A stretch of 64,000 nt of DNA. It comes from Pseudomonas kilonensis. GTDB lineage: Bacteria; Pseudomonadota; Gammaproteobacteria; Pseudomonadales; Pseudomonadaceae. The DNA lies in the NCBI RefSeq assembly GCF_001269885.1, contig NZ_LHVH01000017.1:1076940-1140939 (forward strand), given 5' to 3'. The notes beneath the pieces were generated by a model. That model was not told the origin of the DNA and did not search any database. It worked only from the letters and a program-made list of their open reading frames with translations. This document shows, one piece after another, positions 17,080 through 26,458 of the stretch (within the stretch, counting starts at the first letter, position 1; every line of letters begins with the position of its first letter). The position numbers and the translations under genes are program-made.

Positions 17080-18110
17080 TGATCAACGAATCCTTGCAAC
17101 CGTCTACTCCCGAACATCTCGCTGCTTCGAATAACGACGCCGCTCAAGAGTTGGTGCTGGAAGTGGAAGGGCTGACGGTGTCCTTCCCTGGTTTGTTCAA
17201 GACCGTAAAGGCCGTACGCGGCATCGACCTCAAGGTCAGGCGCGGCGAGATCCTTGGATTGGTGGGGGAGTCGGGCTCGGGCAAGTCCATGACGGCCATG
17301 TCCTGCCTTGGATTGATGCCTGAGGCCGCTCGGCTGGGCGGCAGTGTCAAGGTCGCCGGACAGCAGGTCAACGGTGCGTCGGTATCGCAGCTAGCGGATT
17401 TGCGCGGCGGAGGGGCGGCGATGATCTTTCAGAATCCGATGAAGGCGCTCAACCCGTTCTTCACGGTCGGACGGCAGATGTTCGATGTCATCGGTTGCCA
17501 TCGGCAACTGAGCAAGACGCAAATCCGCGCCGAGGCGCTGAGCTCGCTGGAGGCGGTGAGCATGCCTGATCCTTCTCTGGCGCTAGCCAAGTATCCGCAC
17601 CAGATGTCTGGCGGCCAGTTGCAGCGGGTGGTGATTGCCATGGCGTTGGCCTGTCGACCGAAACTGCTGATCGCCGATGAGCCGACCACCGCGCTGGACG
17701 TCACGGTGCAGGCGCAGATCATCGCCTTGCTGCGCAAGCTGGCGAAGGAGCAGGACCTGGCGATTCTGTTTATCACCCACAACCTTGGGGTGGTGGCTTC
17801 GCTCTGTGATCGGGTGGCGGTGATGTATGCCGGCGAAGTGGTGGAGAGCGGTCCGGTGGGCCAGGTGTTCCAGCGACCTGCGCACCCTTACACCCTGAAA
17901 TTGATGGGCACCGTGCCAAAGCTGGGGCAGGGGGCTCAGCCCCTGGGCTTCATCCCGGGGCAGGTGCCGAACATGGCGGATCCCCCGCCTGGCTGTGCCT
18001 TCAACCCGCGTTGTGAGCGCGCCACCGGGCGATGCGTCCAGGCTGCGCCGAGGGTGGAAATCGGCGAGGAACACTGGGTGGCTTGTCACAACACGTTGGT
18101 CAAGGTGTGA
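17079..18110 (+). CDS. ABC transporter ATP-binding protein, DppD-like
   Basis: 343 residues. Walker A is GLVGESGSGKSMT (about residues 60-72), the signature is MSGGQLQRV, and Walker B is LLIADEPTTALD. The C-terminal oligopeptide-transporter extension with its cysteine cluster (CAFNPRCERATGRC) indicates an iron-sulfur-type motif common in DppD/OppD. It works with the DppF-like subunit to power import. Confidence 0.92.
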   Translation: MINESLQPSTPEHLAASNNDAAQELVLEVEGLTVSFPGLFKTVKAVRGIDLKVRRGEILGLVGESGSGKSMTAMSCLGLMPEAARLGGSVKVAGQQVNGASVSQLADLRGGGAAMIFQNPMKALNPFFTVGRQMFDVIGCHRQLSKTQIRAEALSSLEAVSMPDPSLALAKYPHQMSGGQLQRVVIAMALACRPKLLIADEPTTALDVTVQAQIIALLRKLAKEQDLAILFITHNLGVVASLCDRVAVMYAGEVVESGPVGQVFQRPAHPYTLKLMGTVPKLGQGAQPLGFIPGQVPNMADPPPGCAFNPRCERATGRCVQAAPRVEIGEEHWVACHNTLVKV

Positions 18111-18134
18111 GGCTTCTTTGAAAGGTAAACGGCT

Positions 18135-19091
18135 ATGAATAACAACAAACAGCCCGCGCTGCTGAGCGTCACTCAGTTGCACAAGACCTACGCCAGCCGC
18201 GACGGCCTGGTGACCGCCATCGACCACATCAGCCTGGAGGTGCAGGTCGGTGAGACGGTCGCGCTGGTGGGGGAATCCGGTTGTGGAAAAAGTACGGTGG
18301 CCGCGACCTTGCTCGGTCTGCTGCCAGCCGACAGTGGGCAAATTCTGGTCGAAGGTCACCCGCTGCCTACTGATGCCAGGGCGCGGGGCAGGAGCTTGAG
18401 CATGGTGTTCCAGAATCCCTACGCCTCGCTGAATCCGAAAATGACAATCAAGGCAATTGTTGCCGAGCCGCTGAAGGTTGCCTTTGGTTTGCGCGGTAGT
18501 GCCTTGCGCGCGCGCATTCTCTCGCTGTTGGGAAATGTGGGGATGGGCGAGGAACACATGGAGCGCTATCCCCATGAATTCTCCGGTGGCCAGTTGCAGC
18601 GTATCGCTATCGCCCGGGCCCTCGCGCTGGAATCAAAACTGTTGATCCTCGATGAGCCTACGGCGGCGCTCGACGTGTCGGTCCAGGCCCAAGTGCTGCA
18701 ATTGCTCAAGACGCTGCAGACCGATAATGGCCTGAGCTACCTGTTCATCAGCCACGATCTTGCGACGGTCGAATATCTGGCGCAGCAGGTGCTGGTGATG
18801 TACTTGGGGCGCATCGTCGAGGCCGGGCCTGTGGGGCAGGTGTTCGGTCGACCGCGTCATCCCTACACCCGTGCGCTGCTCAATTCAGTGCCCTCCATCG
18901 ACCCGGAACGCCGTGACCAGTTGCAAGTCCTGAGCGGCGAGATCCCCAGCCCCTTGAATCGGCCTACCGGGTGCCACTTCGCGCCCCGTTGCCCGAGGGT
19001 CAGTGAGCGTTGTCGCCGAGAGGTGCCAGCCGAGACCCAGGATCATGGCCACCGTTTTTCTTGCCACCACCCTCTGAACGATGAGAGCTGA
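18135..19091 (+). CDS. ABC transporter ATP-binding protein, DppF-like
   Basis: 318 residues with AAGG before the ATG. Walker A is LVGESGCGKSTVAATLLG, the signature FSGGQLQRIAIARAL, and Walker B LLILDEPTAALDVS. The C-terminal CHFAPRCPRVSERC matches the oligopeptide-transporter extension. It is the second ATPase of the system, with a 24-bp gap to its partner. Confidence 0.92.
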   Translation: MNNNKQPALLSVTQLHKTYASRDGLVTAIDHISLEVQVGETVALVGESGCGKSTVAATLLGLLPADSGQILVEGHPLPTDARARGRSLSMVFQNPYASLNPKMTIKAIVAEPLKVAFGLRGSALRARILSLLGNVGMGEEHMERYPHEFSGGQLQRIAIARALALESKLLILDEPTAALDVSVQAQVLQLLKTLQTDNGLSYLFISHDLATVEYLAQQVLVMYLGRIVEAGPVGQVFGRPRHPYTRALLNSVPSIDPERRDQLQVLSGEIPSPLNRPTGCHFAPRCPRVSERCRREVPAETQDHGHRFSCHHPLNDES

Positions 19092-19097
19092 ACCCCT

Positions 19098-20336
19098 ATG
19101 TACAATAAAAATGACATGACCGCTCCTGGCATTGGTTATCAGGATTTAAGGCTGATGCAGGGCTATCCGCCGCCCCGGGAAAAGCAAGTTCGTCAGCACA
19201 ACTGGGACAGTCCGCCCTATAACCGCTGGTCGTTCCAGCACATGAGCCAGCTGTTTCCGGTGGCTGCTATTCATCGTGGTCCCGGGCCGGTCAGCGAACT
19301 CAAGCGCAACGAGCGTTCACTGGACGACGTACATTTCCAGCGGGTCGACGGCGGGCAAACCGATCTGGCGACCTTCCTGACCGATAGCTACACCGATGGT
19401 TTCTTGGTGCTTCATCAGGGCAAGGTGGTTTCCGAGCAGTATTTCAATGGTATGCAGCCGCACACGTTGCATCTGTTGCAATCGGTATCCAAGACCATCG
19501 TCGGCAGCCTGGTCGGCAGGTTGATAGGCCAGGGCAGAATCGATCCCCAAGCGCACGTCAGCCACTATGTGCCCGAGCTTTCGGCAAGCGGCTATGGCGA
19601 TGCCCGGGTACAGGATCTGCTGGATATGCGCACGGGCGTGAGGTTCAGGGAGGACTACACCGATCCGGATGCTGAATTCATCCAGTTGGATATCGCCTCG
19701 GGTTGGCGTGAACGGGGAGAGCGAGAGTCTCCTGACAGCATTTATGGTTTGTTGAAGTCGCTGAGTAAAGACCGTGAGCATGGTCAGTTCTTTGAGTATC
19801 GCTCGGTGGATACCGACGTGTTGGCCTGGGTTTGTGAGCGGGCGTGCGGCGAGCGGCTCCCCGTTTTGTTGAGTCGAGAGATCTGGTCAAGACTGGGGGC
19901 AGAGCAAGACGCGAATATCACCCTCGATTGTGTTGGAACTGCATTGGCCGATGGCGGGATGAGCGCCACGCTGCGTGATCTCGGGCGTTTTGCCCAGATG
20001 TATTTGCAGGGTGGACATTTCAATTGCCAGCAGATCGTCCCAGAGACGTTTGTGCGTGCATGCGGACGTGGTTCCACACCCGCTTTCGAAGTCCTCTACG
20101 GCTACTACACCAAGAGCTTTCCGACTGCGGCTTACAGCAATCAGTGCTGGGTATTGGACAGTGAGCAGGGCACCTACTCGGCGCGCGGAGTATTTGGTCA
20201 GAGTATCTATTGGGATCCGGCTGCTGAAGTGGCGATCGTAAAGCTTTCCAGTTGGCCGGACTTTATCAATCCAGAGTGGACGTTGGACACCTTCCGTGCT
20301 TGTGCCGCTGTGGTTGAAGAACTTCAACGCAACTGA
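19098..20336 (+). CDS. Serine hydrolase of the beta-lactamase/NylB type
   Basis: 412 residues, no signal peptide. The class-C-like nucleophile motif S-x-x-K is at residues 129-132 (LLQSVSKTIVGSLVG), and a tyrosine motif follows at FFEYRSVDTDVLAW. This matches the family of 6-aminohexanoate-dimer hydrolase (NylB) and related esterases/amidases. The gene follows the DppF-like gene with a six-base gap, so it belongs to the uptake operon. Inference: it hydrolyses an imported amide, peptide or ester in the cytoplasm. The natural substrate cannot be read from the sequence. Confidence 0.85.
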   Translation: MYNKNDMTAPGIGYQDLRLMQGYPPPREKQVRQHNWDSPPYNRWSFQHMSQLFPVAAIHRGPGPVSELKRNERSLDDVHFQRVDGGQTDLATFLTDSYTDGFLVLHQGKVVSEQYFNGMQPHTLHLLQSVSKTIVGSLVGRLIGQGRIDPQAHVSHYVPELSASGYGDARVQDLLDMRTGVRFREDYTDPDAEFIQLDIASGWRERGERESPDSIYGLLKSLSKDREHGQFFEYRSVDTDVLAWVCERACGERLPVLLSREIWSRLGAEQDANITLDCVGTALADGGMSATLRDLGRFAQMYLQGGHFNCQQIVPETFVRACGRGSTPAFEVLYGYYTKSFPTAAYSNQCWVLDSEQGTYSARGVFGQSIYWDPAAEVAIVKLSSWPDFINPEWTLDTFRACAAVVEELQRN

Positions 20337-20502
20337 CGCCGAAGTTTAAACGACAGCGGCTTCTCAAACACCGTTTAGCCCGCTAGCACCTGGACGCTGT
20401 TCCAGCCTCAGTCTCGGCGGGCCATACCTATTTCATCCAGACCGCGCTTTGCCGTGGCCGGGATGGTTGTTGCCAAAAATAAAACTTAAAGACGGAGCGA
20501 CC

Positions 20503-21684
20503 ATGAACTTGAATACCACCCGGGCCTTGCGCTCATTGATCCCGCTGGCGCTGTCGTACGCGCTGTCCACGCCTGCGATGGCGATACAGGTCACTGACAA
20601 TCTCAATCTTGGTGGCGCGGTCCGGGCGCGTTGGGACTATGACCCGGATCGCGACATCCAGAAGTTCAACTTCGATACCGTGATCCTCTCCGCCAAGTAC
20701 AACTCTGATACTTGGATCGGCGAGGCCAAGTACCGTTTCTACGGACGAGCCTACCCTTATCAGTACACAGAAAACGTAGGTGACGTCCAGTTCGCCGAGT
20801 TCGCCTGGATCGGCTACAAGTTCAACCCTGACCAACAAATCCAGGTCGGTCTGAACCAGGTGCCGTTCGGTTTGCAGCCGTATTTTGGCAGCACGTTCTA
20901 TCAAACCCTGGGCAACGTCGTGGGACTGGAAGACCTGGAAGAACTTGGCGCCAAGTACATCCAGCAAAGCGGTGACTGGAATATCCAGGCCGGTTACTAC
21001 GTTCGCCCTGCCTCGCAGGGCAAAGGCACCAGCAAGGGCGAAACCTACTCCAGCGTTGTCTCCGAAGCGGACAGCTATGTCATCGACGGCAGCAACAACC
21101 AGGAACGCAACACCGTGGTACTGCGGGTGGCCAAGGCGATGGACTTGGGGCCGTGGAAGTCCGAAGTCGGGATTTCTGGCCTGACCTCGTCCCTGGAGAA
21201 CCGCGACACCAACAACGACGGCCGGCGCAATGCCGTGGCGGTGCACTACATCGGTAAAAACGGGCCATGGGGCGTGCAACTGCAAGCTGCGCGACAGCAG
21301 ATGTCCCCGCGCAACCCCGGCACTGATGAACTGGTGACTTTCGGCGGTTACGACGCCACTTACAACGTCGCCAGTCGCGGCAACTTGTACGTGGCGGATG
21401 TGAGCTACGACGTTGGTGGCAAGTACCTGTTCGATCAGATCAGCGGTGTGCAGCTGTACGCCAACTACAGCGCCTTCGATAAATCCGCAGACGACTTCAA
21501 GACCTCGCAACGGATGATTTTCGGCACCTCGTTCTCCCTCAGCAAACTGTGGATCGCCACGGAGTGGTTGTACGGCAAGAATGATCCGGTCATCGGTGGC
21601 AGCAGCCTCACCCAGAGTCTGGGGGCTGGTGGTAGTGATCAGTGGGAAAACCAGCTGTATATGAATATCGGCTATTACTTCTGA
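20503..21684 (+). CDS. Outer-membrane porin
   Basis: 393 residues from the ATG at 20503 (GGAG upstream). The signal peptide ends at STPAMA. The mature protein alternates short amphipathic beta strands with turns (GGAVRARWDYDPDR, FGLQPYFGSTFYQ) and ends in aromatic YMNIGYYF, the C-terminal signature for outer-membrane assembly. It resembles substrate-selective Pseudomonas porins. Placed after the ABC operon and hydrolase, it probably admits the same solute. It is followed directly by the second tRNA-Gly repeat. Confidence 0.85.
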   Translation: MNLNTTRALRSLIPLALSYALSTPAMAIQVTDNLNLGGAVRARWDYDPDRDIQKFNFDTVILSAKYNSDTWIGEAKYRFYGRAYPYQYTENVGDVQFAEFAWIGYKFNPDQQIQVGLNQVPFGLQPYFGSTFYQTLGNVVGLEDLEELGAKYIQQSGDWNIQAGYYVRPASQGKGTSKGETYSSVVSEADSYVIDGSNNQERNTVVLRVAKAMDLGPWKSEVGISGLTSSLENRDTNNDGRRNAVAVHYIGKNGPWGVQLQAARQQMSPRNPGTDELVTFGGYDATYNVASRGNLYVADVSYDVGGKYLFDQISGVQLYANYSAFDKSADDFKTSQRMIFGTSFSLSKLWIATEWLYGKNDPVIGGSSLTQSLGAGGSDQWENQLYMNIGYYF

Positions 21685-21772
21685 TTTGGATTTTTTGGGC
21701 AACTTACGGATGTTCGCGTAGACCCAATGGCAGAGCTGGGAATCATACCTCTGGTCCTTGATACCCCTCCAA

Positions 21773-21910
21773 AACAAGTCCGGAATCAAGTCTTTTCCTG
21801 CTCCGGAAAGAAAGTAAAATCCTTAGATTTCAACGAGTAGGACACCCGATACGAGTCTCGTTTTCCGCTCCAAGATTCACAAAAAAGCCACTCGGATGAG
21901 TGGCTTTTTT
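21773..21910 (+). repeat. Direct repeat copy 2 with tRNA-Gly 3' end and terminator (att-like scar)
   Basis: Diverged second copy of the element at 6981-7120, in the same orientation. The tRNA-Gly-derived part at 21852-21872 differs from copy 1 by one base (C to T in the acceptor stem). The terminator stem GCCACTC-GGAT-GAGTGGC follows. The two copies enclose 14.8 kb. This is consistent with the flanks of a former genomic island or with repeated integration at one tRNA site. Confidence 0.65.
21881..21910 (+). terminator. Rho-independent terminator
   Basis: Six A, GCCACTC-GGAT-GAGTGGC, six T. It probably also ends the porin transcript. Confidence 0.8.
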
Positions 21911-22241
21911 GTGCCTGGGATTTCCCAATGTCAGTGGCTGTGTGGCGATCGTCTGTATTGTTTCCGCACTTACCCTGCTGCTGATGCGCCTCGAAAGCAC
22001 AAGCACACGCCGGCGTGAGGTTCGACCTCTTCGCATTGGTCGCTTTCGAATAGTATTGGACGAGTCTTCGTTCAGTGGATTTCCGCAGAGCGGACTGATC
22101 CTCGAGATTGGGAACAGCTTCCACGAGTTAGGAATTATCAGCGTTCAACGGCCCCACCATAAGTACTGAACAGTACGCGGCGATCAAACCAAGCATGATG
22201 TACTACCAAGGCCTAGATCTGTTCAGCCGAGGTATAGAACT
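21911..22241. other. Region without a convincing gene
   Basis: A plus-strand frame from about 21900 to 22169 includes a possible membrane helix (VAIVCIVSALTLLLM) followed by an arginine-rich stretch, but it starts inside the terminator and has no ribosome site. I consider it a chance frame or debris. Nothing else is visible here. Confidence 0.4.
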
Positions 22242-23774
22242 TCAGTTCCTAGGCGGCAGCTGCAACCGTAAGCGTGTCAGATTCGCCTCGTCATCGATCT
22301 CCAGCTCCAAGCTTCCTTGCTGGGCTTCAGCGAGTAGTTTCGCTGAGTAGGTACCAAGCCCCGTACCGCCAGATTTGCCATCGCTTGCGTATTTTTCGAA
22401 GAACCGTGACCGAAATGCTACGGGTACCGCTGGCTGGTTCTCCATTACCAATTCGATATGTTCGGCAGGTATCAATGTCAGTCGAACGCGACTTTTCTCA
22501 GGAGCCGCCTCGCAGGCATTCTTCAGCAAGTTGTTCAGTAGAGAAAAGCACAGCAATTCGTCTCCACTGGCTAGCACCGGTGTTGATTCGTTGGTGTGTT
22601 CCGCCACTACCTCGATGGTCAGTTTTTTTGCCTGATAGGTCAGCCTGGCCGATTCGCATAGGCGCCGTACCAGGGGCAGCAGTTCGACCGCGACCGGCTT
22701 AAGTTCGAAATTACCGGTTTCGATTTTGTAGATGTCGCCAGCCATGTCGATCATTCCTAGCAGGTTCTGGCTGTCGGTTTCCAGGCTATGCAACATTTGC
22801 ATCTGGCGTGGCAGCAGATTGCCGCCTTCGAGCAGGCTGCGGGCCAAGCCGAGGATATTGCACAGCGGCGCCTTCAGATCATGACGTGAAATACTGCTGG
22901 CTTCCTCACGCAAGCGTTCCAGCTCCAGCATGGTGTCGTATTCCTGCTGCAGCGCGTTGCGCTGTTCGACCAGGCGCAACAGATTGCTTACCCGAAGGTG
23001 TAGCGACTTGGGATCCACCGGCTTACTGACAAAATCCACTGCGCCCAGCTCCAACCCGCGCAGCTGGGCTGCCGGATCGCTCATGGCGGTGATAAAGATG
23101 ATCGGGATGCGGCTAGCGCTGGGATGGCTGCGCAGGTGCTGGGCCAGCTCGAAACCATCCATGTTCGGCATCATTACATCCAGCAGAAGAAGATCTGGCG
23201 GGGTCTCGGAAGTACAGAGGGCCAACGCGCGGCGTCCGTCGCGCGCCGCCAGTATGCGGTACTCGTCCTGAAACAACCCGGCAATCAGCGCTAGGTTGTC
23301 CGGTACGTCATCGACAACCAGCAATGTCGGACGGTATTCCTCCTTTGACTCTTGAGTTGGTTCAGCAATCACTGGTGGCGAATGCAACCGAGGACGATGG
23401 TTCATAGCACGCGTTATGCGCTGCGAAAGGTCGTTGGCGGTAAAGGGCTTGATAAGAATGTTGCTGACCCCGGCAGCGATGGCCTCGGTGATTTGGGCGC
23501 GGGAGCTCTCTGCGGTAATCATGATGAAAGGCAGCATGGCCAACTTGGGGTCACTGCGTACCTTGCGCAACAGGGTGAGGCCATCCATGACTGGCATGTT
23601 CCAGTCGGAAAGAATGACGTTGACCTTACGCGTCCTTAGTAGCGCGAATGCCTCTTTACCATTGTCGGCGGTTAGTATGTGTCGTGCACCCAAGCGCTCT
23701 AGTTGGCTACTGTTGACCCTGCGCATGGTGTCTGCGTCGTCGACGACTAAGAATACGGTATCGGCGGTGATCAT
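22242..23774 (-). CDS. Response regulator-histidine kinase hybrid (REC-REC-HK)
   Basis: 510 residues from the ATG at 23774; an upstream start is possible but adds unrelated residues. The first receiver is CheY-like (VFLVVDDADTMRRV, phospho-acceptor in ILSDWNMPVMDG). The second is at about residues 135-255 (LLVVDDVPDNLALIAG, LLLLDVMMPNMDGFEL). A kinase core follows, with the histidine in ISRHDLKAPLCNILG, the N box LLNNLLKNACEAA and a G box GGTGLGTYSAKLL. There is no membrane segment, so it is a soluble kinase with two upstream receivers. It lies beside a c-di-GMP enzyme gene on the same strand and may share its output. Confidence 0.87.
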   Translation of the reverse strand: MITADTVFLVVDDADTMRRVNSSQLERLGARHILTADNGKEAFALLRTRKVNVILSDWNMPVMDGLTLLRKVRSDPKLAMLPFIMITAESSRAQITEAIAAGVSNILIKPFTANDLSQRITRAMNHRPRLHSPPVIAEPTQESKEEYRPTLLVVDDVPDNLALIAGLFQDEYRILAARDGRRALALCTSETPPDLLLLDVMMPNMDGFELAQHLRSHPSASRIPIIFITAMSDPAAQLRGLELGAVDFVSKPVDPKSLHLRVSNLLRLVEQRNALQQEYDTMLELERLREEASSISRHDLKAPLCNILGLARSLLEGGNLLPRQMQMLHSLETDSQNLLGMIDMAGDIYKIETGNFELKPVAVELLPLVRRLCESARLTYQAKKLTIEVVAEHTNESTPVLASGDELLCFSLLNNLLKNACEAAPEKSRVRLTLIPAEHIELVMENQPAVPVAFRSRFFEKYASDGKSGGTGLGTYSAKLLAEAQQGSLELEIDDEANLTRLRLQLPPRN

Positions 23775-23814
23775 AACGCCTAGAGCTCCAAGTAGAAGGA
23801 TGGGGCAACGCCAG

Positions 23815-23958
23815 TCAGATGCCTCTTGCTGACTCTCCCAGCCGCAATGCCAGGGCTCGGTCGAAGTCAAACAGCCCGTTATCGCTAAGACAGGTCAAGG
23901 CCGCCAGGATTGGAGCCAAGCAGTACTGCACCTCGATCAATAAGTTGCGAACAGTCAC
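23815..23958 (-). CDS. Possible 47-residue protein (or gene tail) upstream of the hybrid kinase
   Basis: A minus-strand frame with a GTG start at 23958 reads MTVRNLLIEVQYCLAPILAA and ends SARGI. The same frame stays open about 30 codons further upstream without a better start. It could be a small protein in the kinase transcript or the tail of a lost gene. Evidence is limited to the open frame and its position. Confidence 0.25.
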   Translation of the reverse strand: MTVRNLLIEVQYCLAPILAALTCLSDNGLFDFDRALALRLGESARGI

Positions 23959-24067
23959 CTTCGTGATGACTTGACCCTCTATCGAACAGAACCACGCGAT
24001 GAATCTGAAAGAAAGGTTAGACCAGTATTAGGAGCGGAGGAGGCTGGTTGGGTGATGATCTTGAACA

Positions 24068-26170
24068 TCAATCGTACCGGTGCACTGCTAGTGCTGGGCC
24101 TGTGGCCGCTGCAGGATTACTGGAGGTGTTAAAGCTTTCCAGCATCCCCTGTGCGCTCATCGGTTTGCCCAGTAGATAACCCTGCAAGATGTCGCACCCC
24201 AGCTCTGTAAGCATCTCTTGTTGTTCAGAGGTTTCCACACCCTCGGCGACGATCCTCAGACCCAGCGTTTTGCCAAGCGCTACTATCGCCGAAACGATGG
24301 CCGCGTCGTCGTTGTTTTTAGCCAGCTCGGTGATGAAACCTCGGTCGATCTTCAGCTCATTGGCTGGCAGGCGCTTGAGGTAAAGCAGGCTGGAATATCC
24401 GGTACCGAAGTCGTCAATGGAAATACTGACTCCCAGCGCTGACAACTGATCGAGGACGATCAGCGCGGCTTCCGCGTCGCGCATGGCAGTAGACTCGGTT
24501 ACCTCCAGGGTCAGAAAGCGAGGTGGCAGACCGTTGCTTTGCAGTGCTGTACGCACGATGTCAACCAGTCCTGCATTGGCCAATTGTACCGTCGATAGAT
24601 TGACCGCAATACTCCATTCTCCTTTACCTAGGGCGTGCCATTCGGCCATCTGCCGACAGGCTTCATTTATTACCCAGTTCCCGATTGGCACTATCAGCCC
24701 AGTTCGTTCGGCTAGGGGCAGAAAGCGATCCGGCGGCACTAGGCCCCAGTTTGGACTGTTCCATCGCAACAGGGCCTCAACACCCGTCATAGGGCCGTCG
24801 GGAGCAATCATTTTCGGCTGGTAGTGCAGGATGAACTCATTCTGGTCGAGGGCCTTGCGTAGATCCTGCTGCAACTGCAGTTGCTGGTGGGCATTGATAT
24901 TCATGGTTCTTTCGAAGAAACAGTAGCCGTTTCGACCTTGTTCTTTGGCGTGATACATGGCCGCATCAGCGTTGACCATAAGCTCATGGTCGGTATGACC
25001 ATCGACTGGAAAAATGGCAATACCAATGCTTGTGGAAACATGTACTGTCTGCCGCCCCAAGACGAATGGGGCCTTGATATCTTCCACCAGGCGTTGGGCG
25101 AGAGCCGCAGCGTCTTCCGGCTCGGCGAGGTCAATCAGCAGTACGAACTCGTCGCCCCCTAAGCGCGCCCCTGTATCTTCGCCGCGCTTGGCATTATTGA
25201 TACGCGTAGCCACTTCCACCAGCAACTGGTCGCCGGTGTGATGGCCGTAGGTATCGTTCACCAATTTGAATCCGTCCAAGTCCATGAACAGCACGGCAAA
25301 CTGGCTCTTTTGCCGGCCGGCTTTCTGAATCGCCTGCTCAAGGCGGTCGTTGAGTAGGATGCGATTGGGCAGACGTGTCAGATTGTCGTGCAGGGCCAGT
25401 TGCACTAGCTCACTGTTGGCGCGATCAAGGGAGTTGGCCAGTAGGCTGGTACGGACGTCGAGCATCGAGATAATCAGGGCAATTGCGCAGACGGCCAAGG
25501 TGACCAGGATCACCAGCACCACCAGCCATTTACTATCGATACCTGTGTTGACCGCACCGCATACACTGCCCAGCGGGAAATTTGCTGCTGACATGCCTGT
25601 GTAGTGCATTCCGACAATGGCGCAACCCATCACCAGGGAGGAGCAGAGGCGCGCGCGATTGATGTACTTGCCTTCTCCACGCAGGCGGAAGGCTATCCAT
25701 AGCGCCGCTCCAGAGGCGAGGATGGCGATCAGCACCGACAGTACAAACAGCGACGGAACGTATTCCACCACGGGATTCATCAGCAGCGCCGCCATGCCGG
25801 TATAGTGCATGGCTGCAATGCCGATACCCATCAACACCGCGCCCACCAGCAGCCAAGACAGCGGCATTTCCTTTTGGCATACCAGCCAAAGGGCGAAGGC
25901 CGAGGAGGCGATGGCGATCACCAGCGATAGGCCAGTGCGGGGCAAGTCATAGCCCAATTCGATGGGCAGTTGGAAGGCCAGCATACCGATGAAGTGCATT
26001 GACCAGATGCCGGTGCCCATGGCGAATGAACCGCCCGCCAGCCAAAGTGCCGAGGCTTTTCCTTGGGTGCGCGTGACACGACCAGCCATGTTCAGCGCAG
26101 TATAGGAAGCCAAGATCGCGACAATCAGGGATAGCAGGACATATAGGCTGTTATAACTGCTTACAAGCAT
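24068..26170 (-). CDS. MHYT-GGDEF-EAL membrane protein (c-di-GMP turnover)
   Basis: 700 residues from the ATG at 26170, with GGAG six bases upstream. The N-terminal ~240 residues form a seven-helix MHYT sensor with repeated motifs (WSMHFIGMLAF, AAMHYTGMAAL, VGMHYTGMSAA), proposed to bind copper and sense a diatomic gas. Next is a diguanylate cyclase domain with an intact GGDEF (ARLGGDEFVLL), then an EAL phosphodiesterase domain (GVEALLRW, SIDDFGTGYSSLLYLKRL). Both catalytic signatures are present, so either activity is possible. Close relatives are P. aeruginosa MucR and NbdA. It is probably an inner-membrane regulator of biofilm or motility. Confidence 0.92.
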   Translation of the reverse strand: MLVSSYNSLYVLLSLIVAILASYTALNMAGRVTRTQGKASALWLAGGSFAMGTGIWSMHFIGMLAFQLPIELGYDLPRTGLSLVIAIASSAFALWLVCQKEMPLSWLLVGAVLMGIGIAAMHYTGMAALLMNPVVEYVPSLFVLSVLIAILASGAALWIAFRLRGEGKYINRARLCSSLVMGCAIVGMHYTGMSAANFPLGSVCGAVNTGIDSKWLVVLVILVTLAVCAIALIISMLDVRTSLLANSLDRANSELVQLALHDNLTRLPNRILLNDRLEQAIQKAGRQKSQFAVLFMDLDGFKLVNDTYGHHTGDQLLVEVATRINNAKRGEDTGARLGGDEFVLLIDLAEPEDAAALAQRLVEDIKAPFVLGRQTVHVSTSIGIAIFPVDGHTDHELMVNADAAMYHAKEQGRNGYCFFERTMNINAHQQLQLQQDLRKALDQNEFILHYQPKMIAPDGPMTGVEALLRWNSPNWGLVPPDRFLPLAERTGLIVPIGNWVINEACRQMAEWHALGKGEWSIAVNLSTVQLANAGLVDIVRTALQSNGLPPRFLTLEVTESTAMRDAEAALIVLDQLSALGVSISIDDFGTGYSSLLYLKRLPANELKIDRGFITELAKNNDDAAIVSAIVALGKTLGLRIVAEGVETSEQQEMLTELGCDILQGYLLGKPMSAQGMLESFNTSSNPAAATGPALAVHRYD

Positions 26171-26347
26171 TGAAACTCCGGAAGTGTAGTCCAACTCTTT
26201 TGGTTATCGGCGGCACGGAAAATTTCTGAAGGAATCAGCTTTGGTGTAGTGACCTGCCAAAGTTGCCTGCGAAAGGTAAGCGTTCAGGCAATCAGAACTC
26301 GCGCAATATCGCCGTTAGTGCTTGGTCAAGAGGAGTGCAATTCCCCA

Positions 26348-26379
26348 CCTGTAGTGACAAACAAGTGTGTCACTACAGG
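26348..26379. repeat. Perfect 12-bp inverted repeat
   Basis: CCTGTAGTGACA, eight bases, TGTCACTACAGG. It lies between the MHYT gene and the EAL remnant. No T run follows directly. It could be a regulatory palindrome, a transcription stop or a mobile-element end. Confidence 0.5.
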
Positions 26380-26458
26380 ATTGTATCAGTTGATTTTTCT
26401 TGGCTTTATGCGGCAGATTCATGCCTTGAACAACTCGCTCGACAAGACGATGGATGAC

